Below are positions 45,331-53,839 of a stretch of 64,000 bases of DNA, in pieces. Each line of letters starts with the position of its first letter. The stretch's first letter is position 1. The translations under genes were made by a program, and so were the position numbers. A model generated the notes under the pieces. It was not told where the DNA came from and made no database searches. It saw only the letters and a list, made by a program, of their open reading frames with translations. Source of the DNA: Balneolaceae bacterium (GTDB lineage: Bacteria > Bacteroidota > Rhodothermia > Balneolales > Balneolaceae); the NCBI GenBank assembly GCA_017640665.1, contig JAEPQE010000001.1, positions 1,505,262 through 1,569,261 of the forward strand, in the 5' to 3' direction.

Positions 45331-48264
45331 TTGCAGGTCTTAGCTTTTGTCATATTACTTTGGGTACAGCCTATCCCGGATGGAATAGCGGAATCATTTC
45401 AGCATTTTGATACTGAAGACGGATTATCTAATAACATAATATACAGTACATATCAGGATCGCGATGGCTTTATATGGATAGCAACCGAAAATGGACTAAA
45501 CCGGTTTGACGGCTATGAATTTAAAAAATTCTACCACTCAGCCGAAGACAGCACCTCCCTATCAAGTAATATTGTGCGGTCTTTTGTAGAAGATGAGCAA
45601 GGAAACCTTTGGATAGGTACCTTTAATGGGCTGAATCTGTATAACAGAAAAACGGAATCTTTTAAACGATATTTCGATTTGCCGGATTCTTCAGGCAATC
45701 GTCTCGACTTGAAACAGATGCAGATTTCAGGGAATGGCACAATCTGGTTTAACACTCTCGATTCATTTGGCAAATTTGATATAAAAGCACGGGAATTCAG
45801 GTTTATTAATCCCGAAGTATCTCCTTTTTCCTTAAGCATTAGCAATGATAATCGGACATTTGTTCAGTCAAAAAAAGGAGAGTTATTCGAGTATGTGACG
45901 GACACACAAAAACTGACCCTTATTTATTCTCATGAAAGATACCCTGAAACGCCAATTTATTGGGGCGAATACAGCAATAAGTTATGGAGTAAAGGCAGTT
46001 TGGAATTACAAGGGGATCGAATTAAGGGGAGTGAGATTCCTGATCTGCCGGGCAAAATAAGTCCAACAATACTACTTGAAACTAATGCAGACCAGCTTCT
46101 CATTGCAAGTGATCATGGATTATTTAGTTATTCAAAAGAAAGCGAAAGATTGAAAAGGATTAATTTTGGTGAGAAATCGTCATCGTTATCTAATTCAATT
46201 AGAAGTCTGTACAAGGATAGAAACGGGGGTGTTTGGGTAGGAACTCTAAACGGGCTGTTCTATTTCGACCCTTATCAAAAGCCGTTTGGCCATATTGACG
46301 TAATGGAAGGGGCAACTGATATCGTTATGGGAATGGCGCAAATGAATAATGAAATTCTTATTAATTCCTTTTCCAGGAAATTGTTGGCTTATAGTCAAAA
46401 TGATAAAACCATCAGGGAATTAAGTGCTGAAATTCCTCCAACAAACGACTTTTTCCAGATATGGGACATCGAAACTGTAGAGGAAAGCCAACACCCCATT
46501 TGGCTTGCAACAAATACCGGGTTATTTCTTTACAATCCTGAAAATGAGTCCTTAAAACATATCCAATTCAATGTTGCAGATGAAACATTTCCGGCTTCAT
46601 TCTCTATTTTTAAAGATGAGGAATCTATATGGGCTTCCAGTGTATTTGCATTATATCAACTAAACAAGGCTTCCGGAAAAATTATACGGGCAGTAAAATC
46701 ATACAATCATCCTCCCAGGTCGATCATTCAAGATATACATAAAAGCGGGGGTACTTTTTATGTGGCTACAGAAGGAGATGGAATGTTTTATTTTAATGAG
46801 GGTGATCCCCAAATGCTCCCTTTGGAAAACTTCATTGAGAGTGCCAGTCAATTACAGACAGTTCCTGTTTGGGATATTTTTGAAGGAAAAGAAAGGCTTC
46901 TCTGGATCGGTACAAACCGGGGTCTTTATAAACTGGATGAAGAAAAAGCTGAATTAGATTTTATATCCAGAGGAACTATTCTCGAAAACACTGTTATTTT
47001 CAGCATTCAGCAAGATGATAAGCTGAACCTCTGGTTAGGTACCGAAAAAGGGATTATGAAGTTGGACCCTGCTACAAATGAAGTAACCAGTTATTCTAAA
47101 AATGATGGTATTCTCAATATTGAATTTAACAGGAAGTCTTCTATCCGTTCAACAGATGGTAACTTTTGGTTCGGTGGAATAGAAGGCATTACCATTTTCG
47201 ATCCAGATCAAATTCGCAGAAACACGATTATTCCACCAGTTCATATAACAGGCGTGCAGGTTATTACAACCGATTCTGTATTTACCCCCGATGGAGTCTT
47301 TGAAAGAGTACTTAATCTTCCATGGAACCAAAATACACTGGAGGTTGAGTTTACAGCTCTCAATTATACCAATTCGTCTCAAAATAAATATAAATATAAG
47401 CTGGAAGGCTACGATCCCGATTGGGTAGACGCGGGAGTAGGTCGGGAAGCAAGATATGTTCAGCTTCCCCACGGCAGATATGATTTTAAAGTGTTGGCTT
47501 CCAATAACGACGGGATTTGGAATATGGAAGGCATAAGCCTTCAAATAAATATATCACCACCTTTTTGGAAAACATGGTGGTTTAAAGTATTAGTATTTCT
47601 ATTGGCGGTACTTTTGCTTTGGGGCGTATATCGATACAGAGTAAAGCAGTTGCTGGAAATTGAACGGGTTAAACTTCGTATTGCAGGAGATTTACACGAC
47701 GAGATAGGCAGTGGTTTGAGTGGGATTGCTCTTACTGGAGACATTCTGTCGAAACAACTAAACAATGGGGGAGCTAAACCCGAGCTGGTTGAAAGAATTA
47801 CTCTAAGTTCTCGATCTCTGGCTTCTTCACTGGATGCCATTGTTTGGTTAATAGACCCGAAAAAAGAAACCTTGGGAGATTTAATATCAAAATGCCAGGT
47901 AACCGTGCAGGAACTGCTTAGCAACAAAAGAGTGAAGGTGGAAAACCACATAAGCACAAAAGATGAACGGGCGGTACTAACCTCAGCCGATAGAAGGCAC
48001 CTGTTTCTTTTCTTTAAAGAAGCCGTTCATAACATTGCAAAACATTCCGGCGCTACAGAGGTAGAAATCCGTTTTTGGAAGGAGATGGGTAATTTTGGAA
48101 TTGAAATTCGGGATAATGGAAAAGGGTTCGATCTAAAAGAAGCACCACCGGGAAGAGGAATAGGAACGATGAATGAAAGGGCAAAAGAGCTGCGCTCAGA
48201 ATTGAGTATAAACAGTATGGTTGGTGAAGGAACAGAAGTACAAATAAAAATAAAAATACCTTGA
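45331..48264 (+). CDS. Module 2 sensor: propeller histidine kinase (HisKA_3/NarX-NarQ type)
   Basis: 977-residue paralogue of the module 1 kinase with identical domain order: signal peptide (MQVLAFVILLWVQPIPDGIA), propeller repeats (GFIWIATENGLNRFDG, GNLWIGTFNGLNLYNR, GGVWVGTLNGLFYFDP), Y_Y_Y domain (KYKLEGYDPDWVDAG), one membrane helix near 750, HisKA_3 with IAGDLHDEIGSGLSGIALTG (His789) and HATPase (AVHNIAKHSGAT, DNGKGF, GRGIGTMNERAKE). It starts with TTG, supported by AAAGGGG a few bases upstream. The kinase domains are closely alike while the sensor halves differ more, as expected if the two modules sense different signals. The gap 45264-45330 has only a weak half-site-like sequence and no full operator. 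Confidence 0.9.
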   Translation: MQVLAFVILLWVQPIPDGIAESFQHFDTEDGLSNNIIYSTYQDRDGFIWIATENGLNRFDGYEFKKFYHSAEDSTSLSSNIVRSFVEDEQGNLWIGTFNGLNLYNRKTESFKRYFDLPDSSGNRLDLKQMQISGNGTIWFNTLDSFGKFDIKAREFRFINPEVSPFSLSISNDNRTFVQSKKGELFEYVTDTQKLTLIYSHERYPETPIYWGEYSNKLWSKGSLELQGDRIKGSEIPDLPGKISPTILLETNADQLLIASDHGLFSYSKESERLKRINFGEKSSSLSNSIRSLYKDRNGGVWVGTLNGLFYFDPYQKPFGHIDVMEGATDIVMGMAQMNNEILINSFSRKLLAYSQNDKTIRELSAEIPPTNDFFQIWDIETVEESQHPIWLATNTGLFLYNPENESLKHIQFNVADETFPASFSIFKDEESIWASSVFALYQLNKASGKIIRAVKSYNHPPRSIIQDIHKSGGTFYVATEGDGMFYFNEGDPQMLPLENFIESASQLQTVPVWDIFEGKERLLWIGTNRGLYKLDEEKAELDFISRGTILENTVIFSIQQDDKLNLWLGTEKGIMKLDPATNEVTSYSKNDGILNIEFNRKSSIRSTDGNFWFGGIEGITIFDPDQIRRNTIIPPVHITGVQVITTDSVFTPDGVFERVLNLPWNQNTLEVEFTALNYTNSSQNKYKYKLEGYDPDWVDAGVGREARYVQLPHGRYDFKVLASNNDGIWNMEGISLQINISPPFWKTWWFKVLVFLLAVLLLWGVYRYRVKQLLEIERVKLRIAGDLHDEIGSGLSGIALTGDILSKQLNNGGAKPELVERITLSSRSLASSLDAIVWLIDPKKETLGDLISKCQVTVQELLSNKRVKVENHISTKDERAVLTSADRRHLFLFFKEAVHNIAKHSGATEVEIRFWKEMGNFGIEIRDNGKGFDLKEAPPGRGIGTMNERAKELRSELSINSMVGEGTEVQIKIKIP

Positions 48265-48272
48265 ATCCGGTA
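48257..48272. promoter_or_regulatory. 7-2-7 operator before module 2 regulator (imperfect)
   Basis: TACCTTG-AA-TCCGGTA: TACC/GGTA ends are kept at the same 16-bp spacing as in module 1, but inner bases differ. It covers the kinase stop codon and ends 34 bp before the regulator GTG, matching the place of the module 1 site (35 bp). Confidence 0.55.
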
Positions 48273-48306
48273 TAGGACAAGTTCTGCGAAAAGCTTAATT
48301 ACAGGC

Positions 48307-48954
48307 GTGACCGAACAAAAAAAGCATAATATCTGGGTAGTAGAGGATGATCACACATTTAAATCTTCATTGGAAGATTTAATAGAAATGGAAGATCAAT
48401 TTGAATTGGTGTACTCGGTAAACTCGATCGAAAAAGCATTCGAAGGATTTGCCACCAAACGTGCTCCAGATGTAATTTTGGAAGATATCGAGCTTCCGGG
48501 AATGTCTGGGATTGAAGCTATTTCTTATTACAAGAAGCAATACCCTAGGGCAGCCATTATTATGCTCACTATTTTCGACGATGATGATCGTGTATTCGAG
48601 GCGATTAAGGCTGGCGCGGATGGTTATCTGCTAAAGAGATCCTCAGGGGAGGAAATCATCAAGGCAATAAAAGATGTATTAAATGGTGGGGCACCCATAT
48701 CGCCGGCTATTGCAAAAAAGATGATGCGTATGCTTACAGGAGCATCATCTGATAAAAAAGAAAGTCCCCTTACCAAAAGAGAGCAAACCATCCTGAAGCT
48801 GCTGGTTGACGGCTACACCATCGATATGATTTCGGGTGAACTCCACATCAGCCCGTTTACGGTAGATACGCACACAAAAAACATATACCGCAAACTTCAT
48901 GTACACAATAGAAGCAGCGTAGTGGCAAAAGCTATACGAGACGGTTTGGTTTGA
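48307..48954 (+). CDS. Module 2 response regulator (NarL/FixJ family)
   Basis: 215-residue paralogue of the module 1 regulator, starting at GTG. Receiver residues Glu13, Asp14, Asp15 (VVEDDH), Asp60 in LEDIELPGMSG, Thr in LTIFDDD and Lys in YLLKRS are all present. The LuxR-type domain is LTKREQTILKLLVDGYTIDMISGELHISPFTVDTHTKNIY. Compared with the module 1 regulator, the recognition helix differs at the His/Phe position before TVDTH and at Ile/Thr after it, close to the residues that touch DNA in NarL; this parallels the altered half-sites. Presumed partner is the kinase at 45331. Confidence 0.92.
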   Translation: MTEQKKHNIWVVEDDHTFKSSLEDLIEMEDQFELVYSVNSIEKAFEGFATKRAPDVILEDIELPGMSGIEAISYYKKQYPRAAIIMLTIFDDDDRVFEAIKAGADGYLLKRSSGEEIIKAIKDVLNGGAPISPAIAKKMMRMLTGASSDKKESPLTKREQTILKLLVDGYTIDMISGELHISPFTVDTHTKNIYRKLHVHNRSSVVAKAIRDGLV

Positions 48955-48971
48955 TTCCTTGAATTTAAAAA

Positions 48972-48987
48972 TACCGGGAACCCGGTA
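48972..48987. promoter_or_regulatory. 7-2-7 palindromic operator before module 2 secreted protein
   Basis: TACCGGG-AA-CCCGGTA, perfect heptamer arms with the same AA centre as the site at 42098. It ends 58 bp before the preferred ATG at 49046, against 60 bp in module 1. It would lie inside the coding region if the upstream start at 48959 were used, one reason to reject that start. Confidence 0.75.
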
Positions 48988-49045
48988 TGGTCAACACAGT
49001 AAAGGTTTTTCATTTTCAGTACCAAATAAATCTAAGGTACAATTT

Positions 49046-51649
49046 ATGAAAAGCGCTGTAGCTAAGTTTTTCTCTTTTTTCTTTGCTGTTCTACTTTCAA
49101 CCAGTATAACAAATGCCCAATTTACCAAGCTTGATAACCCCGTTATGGGCGGTCTTTCTTTATATCAATTAGGAGACGGCGGCGCTGCCTGGGGAGATTA
49201 TGATGCAGACGGAGATATGGATCTGGCATTAAATGGAAGAGATAATTCTTTTGTTGCACACCTGATTATATACCAAAACAACGGAGATGGAACTTTTTCT
49301 GTAGCTGATGCCGATACTGCTGCAGGAACTTTCTTAATTGGTTTAGATAGTGGCGGTATTTCTTGGGGCGATGTTGATAACGATGGAGATTTAGATTTGA
49401 TCCAGACCGGGTTTAACGATGATCCTAGCCCACAACGTAAAACTATTCTATATGGAAACAATAATGGATCATTCAGTCCTTTAGTGAACCCTGTAGATGG
49501 TACAGGAGATTTTTTAGGAACTGATGACTTCAATCCAAACTGGGTAGACTATGATCATGACGGAGACCAGGATATATTTTATGTAGATGAAGCCACTGGA
49601 GATCTTGAGAAGGGAGTTTTATATACGAATAACGGAGACAATACTTTTACCAGAAACCTAACCCCGGTTGATGGTGTCTCTAATTTTGAGGGACACAGAG
49701 AAGCAGATGCCGTTTGGGGAGATTACAATAATGATGGATACATAGATCTATATGTTCAGGGTGCTTCCGGATTTCAGGGAATTAACAGTACACTTTATAA
49801 GAACAATGGAGATGGTACATTTTCTCTGGTGAAAAGAGGAGAAGATCCAACCACGTTCTTTAGTGGAACAAGGCTTGGTGCAAACGACTTTGTAGATTAT
49901 GATGCAGATGGAGACTTGGATCTATTTTATACCGGAGAAACAAGAGGAAACAGCAGGAGAGGTGATCTTTATGCAAATAATGGAGATGATACTTTTAGTT
50001 TTGTAGCAAATATTGGTGCAGGTTTCAGAGGTTTTATAGGAGTTTTGGGATCAGGTGCTTCCTGGGGAGATTACGATGGAGACGGAGATAGCGATATGGT
50101 TTATGGTGGTTTTGCAAGCACATCACGTATTGTAAAGCTATACTCATATCAAGGTTTAAATGACTTTGATGAATTGTTTAACCCAGTTGATGGAACAGAT
50201 CCATTCGAAGGCATTTCTGCTCGTGCCGCTATTTTTGGAGACTATGATGGGGATGGTGATTTGGATGTGCTGACTGCCGGCACTAGAAGTGATTTCACCG
50301 GAGTAGTAAATTTGTATGAAAACACTTCGAACCATACTAATACGGTGCCTACAGCCCCTACTAATTTACAATTCAAACGTACACCTACAGGTGTAGAATT
50401 TTCTTGGGATATGCCTACGGATGATGCAACACCGTCTTTGGGTTTAAACTATGAAATTCGGGTTGGCACCACTCCCGGAGGAAAAGAAATAATGGCCCCG
50501 CTATCGATTACATCCGGACCAAATGAAGGAAGCAGGTTGATCCCTTATCGCGGAGCAATTCAAGGAACATCCACTAATTTGATGCTTTCAAACGGTACAT
50601 ACTATTGGAGCGTACAAGCCATTGATGCAGGTCATAACGGATCTGCTTTTGCTGCCGAACAAATGATAGAAGTAACAGACTTTGTCGTTCCACCACCTAA
50701 CGCATTTGTTTTGCTTAGCCCTGAAAATGGAACAGATACACTTTCTCAAACTCCCGCCCGATTTATCTGGCAGAAAACCTCCGATCCTTTCGATCACGCC
50801 GATAGTTTATGGTATACCTTCGAACTTTCGGATGACTCTTTGTTTACTAATAAGCTCGATTCCGCGTTCCAAAAAGGGGATACTTCTTATGCCACATCTT
50901 TACAATTAAACCCGGGGGGGTATTTCTGGAGAGTTTCAGCAACTAATTCTTCGGATAGTACAACCTGGGGATCAGATTCGGATATAACCCCATTTACTTT
51001 CAAGATAAAAGAACCATTCGTTCCAACACCGCCGTCAGGATTCGAGCTACTAAGTCCTGCAGATCAAACCGACACACTTACCTCTACCCCGGCGCTATTT
51101 GTTTGGCAAAAAGCTACAGATGAAAATGAGAGTTCAGAAAATTTGGTGTATACCTTCGAACTTTCCGATCAGTCCGATTTTTCAAATAAACTGGATTCAG
51201 CGTCAGTAACAGGTGATACTACATATACTACTTCAGCAGCACTGTTTACAGGTGCGTACTTTTGGCGGGTATCTGCAACCAATTCACTTGAATTAACAAG
51301 CTGGGGCTCCGGCTCAGATGCCAATCCATTCGCATTTACTATCGTTGAAATGGTTTCAAACGAACAAGATGAAGAGTTGCCGTTAAGGTTTTCACTGGAA
51401 CAAAACTACCCTAATCCCTTCAATCCAGGTACAAATATTGAATTTAGCTTAGCTTCATCATCCTCGGTAACTCTGGAAGTGTTTAATATACTAGGTACAA
51501 AGGTAGCGACTCTTATAGACGGAGCTCAAATGAATGCAGGCTCTCATTATTCCAGATTTGACGCCTCTGCACTGGCTTCAGGGATTTATCTGTACCGCTT
51601 AGAGGCAGGTTCATTCATCCAAACCCGTAAAATGATGTTGATTAAATAA
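49046..51649 (+). CDS. Module 2 secreted FG-GAP/VCBS protein with T9SS sorting domain
   Basis: About 867 residues from the ATG at 49046, which has AAGG 8 bp upstream and begins a good signal peptide (MKSAVAKFFSFFFAVLLSTS); an in-frame start at 48959 would put the signal peptide 30 residues inside. Domains: about seven VCBS/FG-GAP repeats (AWGDYDADGDMDLAL, SWGDVDNDGDLDLIQ, VWGDYNNDGYIDLYV, SWGDYDGDGDSDMVY, IFGDYDGDGDLDVLT), one FnIII-like domain, two tandem FnIII-like repeats starting FVLLSPENGTDTLS and FELLSPADQTDTLT, and a T9SS sorting domain (LEQNYPNPFNPGTNIEFSL). No cysteine is present. Probable surface output of module 2. Confidence 0.85.
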   Translation: MKSAVAKFFSFFFAVLLSTSITNAQFTKLDNPVMGGLSLYQLGDGGAAWGDYDADGDMDLALNGRDNSFVAHLIIYQNNGDGTFSVADADTAAGTFLIGLDSGGISWGDVDNDGDLDLIQTGFNDDPSPQRKTILYGNNNGSFSPLVNPVDGTGDFLGTDDFNPNWVDYDHDGDQDIFYVDEATGDLEKGVLYTNNGDNTFTRNLTPVDGVSNFEGHREADAVWGDYNNDGYIDLYVQGASGFQGINSTLYKNNGDGTFSLVKRGEDPTTFFSGTRLGANDFVDYDADGDLDLFYTGETRGNSRRGDLYANNGDDTFSFVANIGAGFRGFIGVLGSGASWGDYDGDGDSDMVYGGFASTSRIVKLYSYQGLNDFDELFNPVDGTDPFEGISARAAIFGDYDGDGDLDVLTAGTRSDFTGVVNLYENTSNHTNTVPTAPTNLQFKRTPTGVEFSWDMPTDDATPSLGLNYEIRVGTTPGGKEIMAPLSITSGPNEGSRLIPYRGAIQGTSTNLMLSNGTYYWSVQAIDAGHNGSAFAAEQMIEVTDFVVPPPNAFVLLSPENGTDTLSQTPARFIWQKTSDPFDHADSLWYTFELSDDSLFTNKLDSAFQKGDTSYATSLQLNPGGYFWRVSATNSSDSTTWGSDSDITPFTFKIKEPFVPTPPSGFELLSPADQTDTLTSTPALFVWQKATDENESSENLVYTFELSDQSDFSNKLDSASVTGDTTYTTSAALFTGAYFWRVSATNSLELTSWGSGSDANPFAFTIVEMVSNEQDEELPLRFSLEQNYPNPFNPGTNIEFSLASSSSVTLEVFNILGTKVATLIDGAQMNAGSHYSRFDASALASGIYLYRLEAGSFIQTRKMMLIK
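51517..51649 (+). repeat. 133-bp near-identical 3' end, copy 2
   Basis: Matches 45131-45263 base for base apart from about six substitutions; it encodes the C-terminal half of the T9SS sorting domain and runs to the stop codon in both genes. Confidence 0.85.
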
Positions 51650-51691
51650 TCTTATTGCGTCTCAATTAGTTAGAATTGTTCCGCTCATTTT

Positions 51692-51727
51692 TTAATTACT
51701 ATATAATTGATTACATATAGTAATTAA
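51692..51727. repeat. 13-bp perfect inverted repeat upstream of TM-helix protein gene
   Basis: TTAATTACTATAT (51692-51704) and ATATAGTAATTAA (51715-51727) are exact complements around a 10-bp spacer, ending 19 bp before the ATG at 51747. The arms are AT-only except for one C/G pair, so this looks more like an operator or promoter-overlapping site than a terminator of the preceding gene. Confidence 0.6.
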
Positions 51728-51746
51728 CTAACAACGGGAGTTGCAC

Positions 51747-52436
51747 ATGTGGGATAAAATTTCCTCGGTACTCATAGAGTCTTATGAGACCTTTTTTAAT
51801 AAACTAGCAGACTTCTTACCAAGTTTAATTGGTGCCTTACTCATCCTGATTGTAGGATGGATTATTGCTAAATTGGTAAAAACAGCAGCAATAAGACTTC
51901 TCAAGCTTATCAAGCTTGATGTAGTAACAGAGAAAGCAAAAATTGATCAGTTCCTGAAAGATGGCGGAAGTAATAAATCCGCCATAGATATCATAGGCGG
52001 AATTATTTACTGGCTTATCATGCTAATTGTAATTCTTTCTGGCCTGGATGCACTGGGACTAGGTGTCGCTTCTGAGCTTTTTAATCAAATCATACTTTAT
52101 ATACCAAACGTAATTGTAGCAGTGCTCGCTTTGATTTTCGGAGTTTTCTTAGCTGGTTTTATAGCCCAGGTAGTATCTACCTACTTAGCTAATATTGGAG
52201 TATCCAATTCAGTAGTAATAGGTGCCATTGCACGTTATGCGATTATTCTTTTTGTGATTTCTCTTTCTCTTACCCAATTAAGTATTGGAGAAGAACTGGT
52301 TACCAACGCATTTTTACTTTTGTTTGGTGCAGTTTGTCTTGCTTTAGGTCTGGCATTTGGGCTTGGAGGCAAGGAATGGGCAGCAGGCGTCATTAAAAAC
52401 ATTACTGAGGGGAATAAGATTTCTGGCAATGAATAA
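51747..52436 (+). CDS. TM-helix repeat membrane protein (small mechanosensitive channel-like)
   Basis: About 229-residue inner-membrane protein related to the conserved TM-helix family seen next to or within MscS-like channels. Hydrophobic helices are at about 25-45, 80-105, 115-145, 155-175 and 185-205, with the paired motif LPSLIGALLILIVGWIIAKLV and IPNVIVAVLALIFGVFLAGF, and the glycine-rich LALGLAFGLGGKEWAA end found before the MscS beta-domain. That beta-domain is missing, so channel activity is uncertain. ATG at 51747 preceded by GGGAG; a TTG two codons upstream is less likely. A clear terminator follows. Confidence 0.8.
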   Translation: MWDKISSVLIESYETFFNKLADFLPSLIGALLILIVGWIIAKLVKTAAIRLLKLIKLDVVTEKAKIDQFLKDGGSNKSAIDIIGGIIYWLIMLIVILSGLDALGLGVASELFNQIILYIPNVIVAVLALIFGVFLAGFIAQVVSTYLANIGVSNSVVIGAIARYAIILFVISLSLTQLSIGEELVTNAFLLLFGAVCLALGLAFGLGGKEWAAGVIKNITEGNKISGNE

Positions 52437-52441
52437 AAATT

Positions 52442-52468
52442 AAGCTCCGTTCTTCGGAGCTTTTTTTT
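52442..52468 (+). terminator. Rho-independent terminator
   Basis: AAGCTCCG (52442-52449), loop TTCTT, CGGAGCTT (52455-52462), then a T-run to 52468. It starts 5 bp after the stop codon of the TM-helix gene. Confidence 0.9.
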
Positions 52469-52525
52469 GAACTTATTTTCTACTTAAACTGGTTGAATAC
52501 ATAAATCACAGTACGGCAATCGGTT

Positions 52526-53419
52526 ATGTACATTTGGGAAGTACTTAAAAAAACATTCAAAGAATTTGTTGAAGATACTCCACTCAACTATAGTTCTACG
52601 ATCGCATTCTATGTGATTTTTTCTCTTCCTGCAATCCTTATGATTGTAGTTTCTATAGGTGGTTCTGCTTATGAAGATCAGGTAGTTCGCGAAAATTTGC
52701 TAACCCAGATTCAGAATCTTTTTGGAACAGAAAGCTCCACTGCTGTTGAAAAAGTACTTGAAAACGCATCTGCCTCAGGTTCAGGGTTTCTCACTAAAGT
52801 TGTCGGTTTTATAGCTCTTGGTTTTAGTGCAACGACCGTTTTTATTTCTCTTCAGGATGGAATTAACAGGATATGGAACATTAAATCTAAACCCGAAAAA
52901 GACTGGGTTAATTTTTTAAAAAACAGGCTTCTTTCACTGGCTATGGTGGTAAGCATCGGCTTTCTATTGCTGGTATCTTTAGGGGTAGACACTTTTCTAG
53001 CGGTATTTAAAGAATTCATTGAATCTAATTTTTCTGAACTAACATTTTTTGTTGTTTCAGGAATAAACCTGCTTTTCTCCTTTTTAGTGATCACCTTAGT
53101 ATTTGCACTCATCTTTAAGATTCTGCCTGATGCAGTTGTACAATGGAAAGATGTTTGGATTGGTGCCGTATTCACAACCCTTCTATTTGTCACGGGGAAA
53201 TTCTTAATGGGACTTTATTTGGGAAGCAGTGCCCTGGGAAGCGTATATGGTGCAGCGGGGTCATTAGTTTTACTTTTGCTGTGGGTATATTTCTCTGCAA
53301 TTATCGCTTTACTGGGCGCCCAATTTACTTTCGTCTTCGCTCGTGAACGAGGGCGACATATCACCCCTAAAAAACATGCAGTGTTTATTGAGCAGGTTGA
53401 ACAGGAGAGAGAAGATTAG
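52526..53419 (+). CDS. YihY/BrkB (UPF0761) family membrane protein
   Basis: 297-residue inner-membrane protein with about six helices (27-50, 85-110, 130-155, 165-195, 205-230, 240-270) and family motifs near the N-terminus (NYSSTIAFYVIFSLPAILMIVVS) and the end (YGAAGSLVLLLLWVYFSAIIALLGAQFTFVFAR). Despite old names (ribonuclease BN, virulence factor BrkB), no enzymatic function is established. Stands alone, converging on a minus-strand membrane protein gene. Confidence 0.9.
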   Translation: MYIWEVLKKTFKEFVEDTPLNYSSTIAFYVIFSLPAILMIVVSIGGSAYEDQVVRENLLTQIQNLFGTESSTAVEKVLENASASGSGFLTKVVGFIALGFSATTVFISLQDGINRIWNIKSKPEKDWVNFLKNRLLSLAMVVSIGFLLLVSLGVDTFLAVFKEFIESNFSELTFFVVSGINLLFSFLVITLVFALIFKILPDAVVQWKDVWIGAVFTTLLFVTGKFLMGLYLGSSALGSVYGAAGSLVLLLLWVYFSAIIALLGAQFTFVFARERGRHITPKKHAVFIEQVEQERED

Positions 53420-53440
53420 TTACCTATGTAGCTCCATTTA

Positions 53441-53839
53441 CTAATTCAGCCTTAAGCTATCTGCTTTTTTTGCTGATGTAAATAAATACAATCCAGCTGC
53501 AATATAGACAGTGCTTAGAAGAATAAACCATATCCCAAATTGACTTCGAACGTGGGCTTCATCTACCGAAGTAGTTAGGAATAAAGTCATTATACTTATT
53601 CGTGCAATTCCCCAAAAGATGATTGCTCCTGACCAGATCTTAACAATTAGGCTCCGATATTTGGTTTCGTTTGAATATGCAAAGAGTAAGAGTCCACCAA
53701 ATAGCATAAAAGCAAATAAAGGCGTAGGGCTCCCAATAAAAATATAGTTGATTGATTTAATGAGTAATGGGGTCAGGCTTAATCCAAGAAGGATTTCTAT
53801 TCGTTTTTTTGAAATAGAAAATTGATTAAAGTTCATCAT
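53441..53839 (-). CDS. Small hypothetical membrane protein
   Basis: 132 residues with about four hydrophobic segments (15-35, 38-55, 65-90, 100-122); no family recognised. Its start overlaps the 3' end of the M28 peptidase gene by 14 bp on the same strand, so it is probably translated from the same mRNA as the peptidase and serine hydrolase. Function unknown. Confidence 0.65.
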   Translation of the reverse strand: MMNFNQFSISKKRIEILLGLSLTPLLIKSINYIFIGSPTPLFAFMLFGGLLLFAYSNETKYRSLIVKIWSGAIIFWGIARISIMTLFLTTSVDEAHVRSQFGIWFILLSTVYIAAGLYLFTSAKKADSLRLN

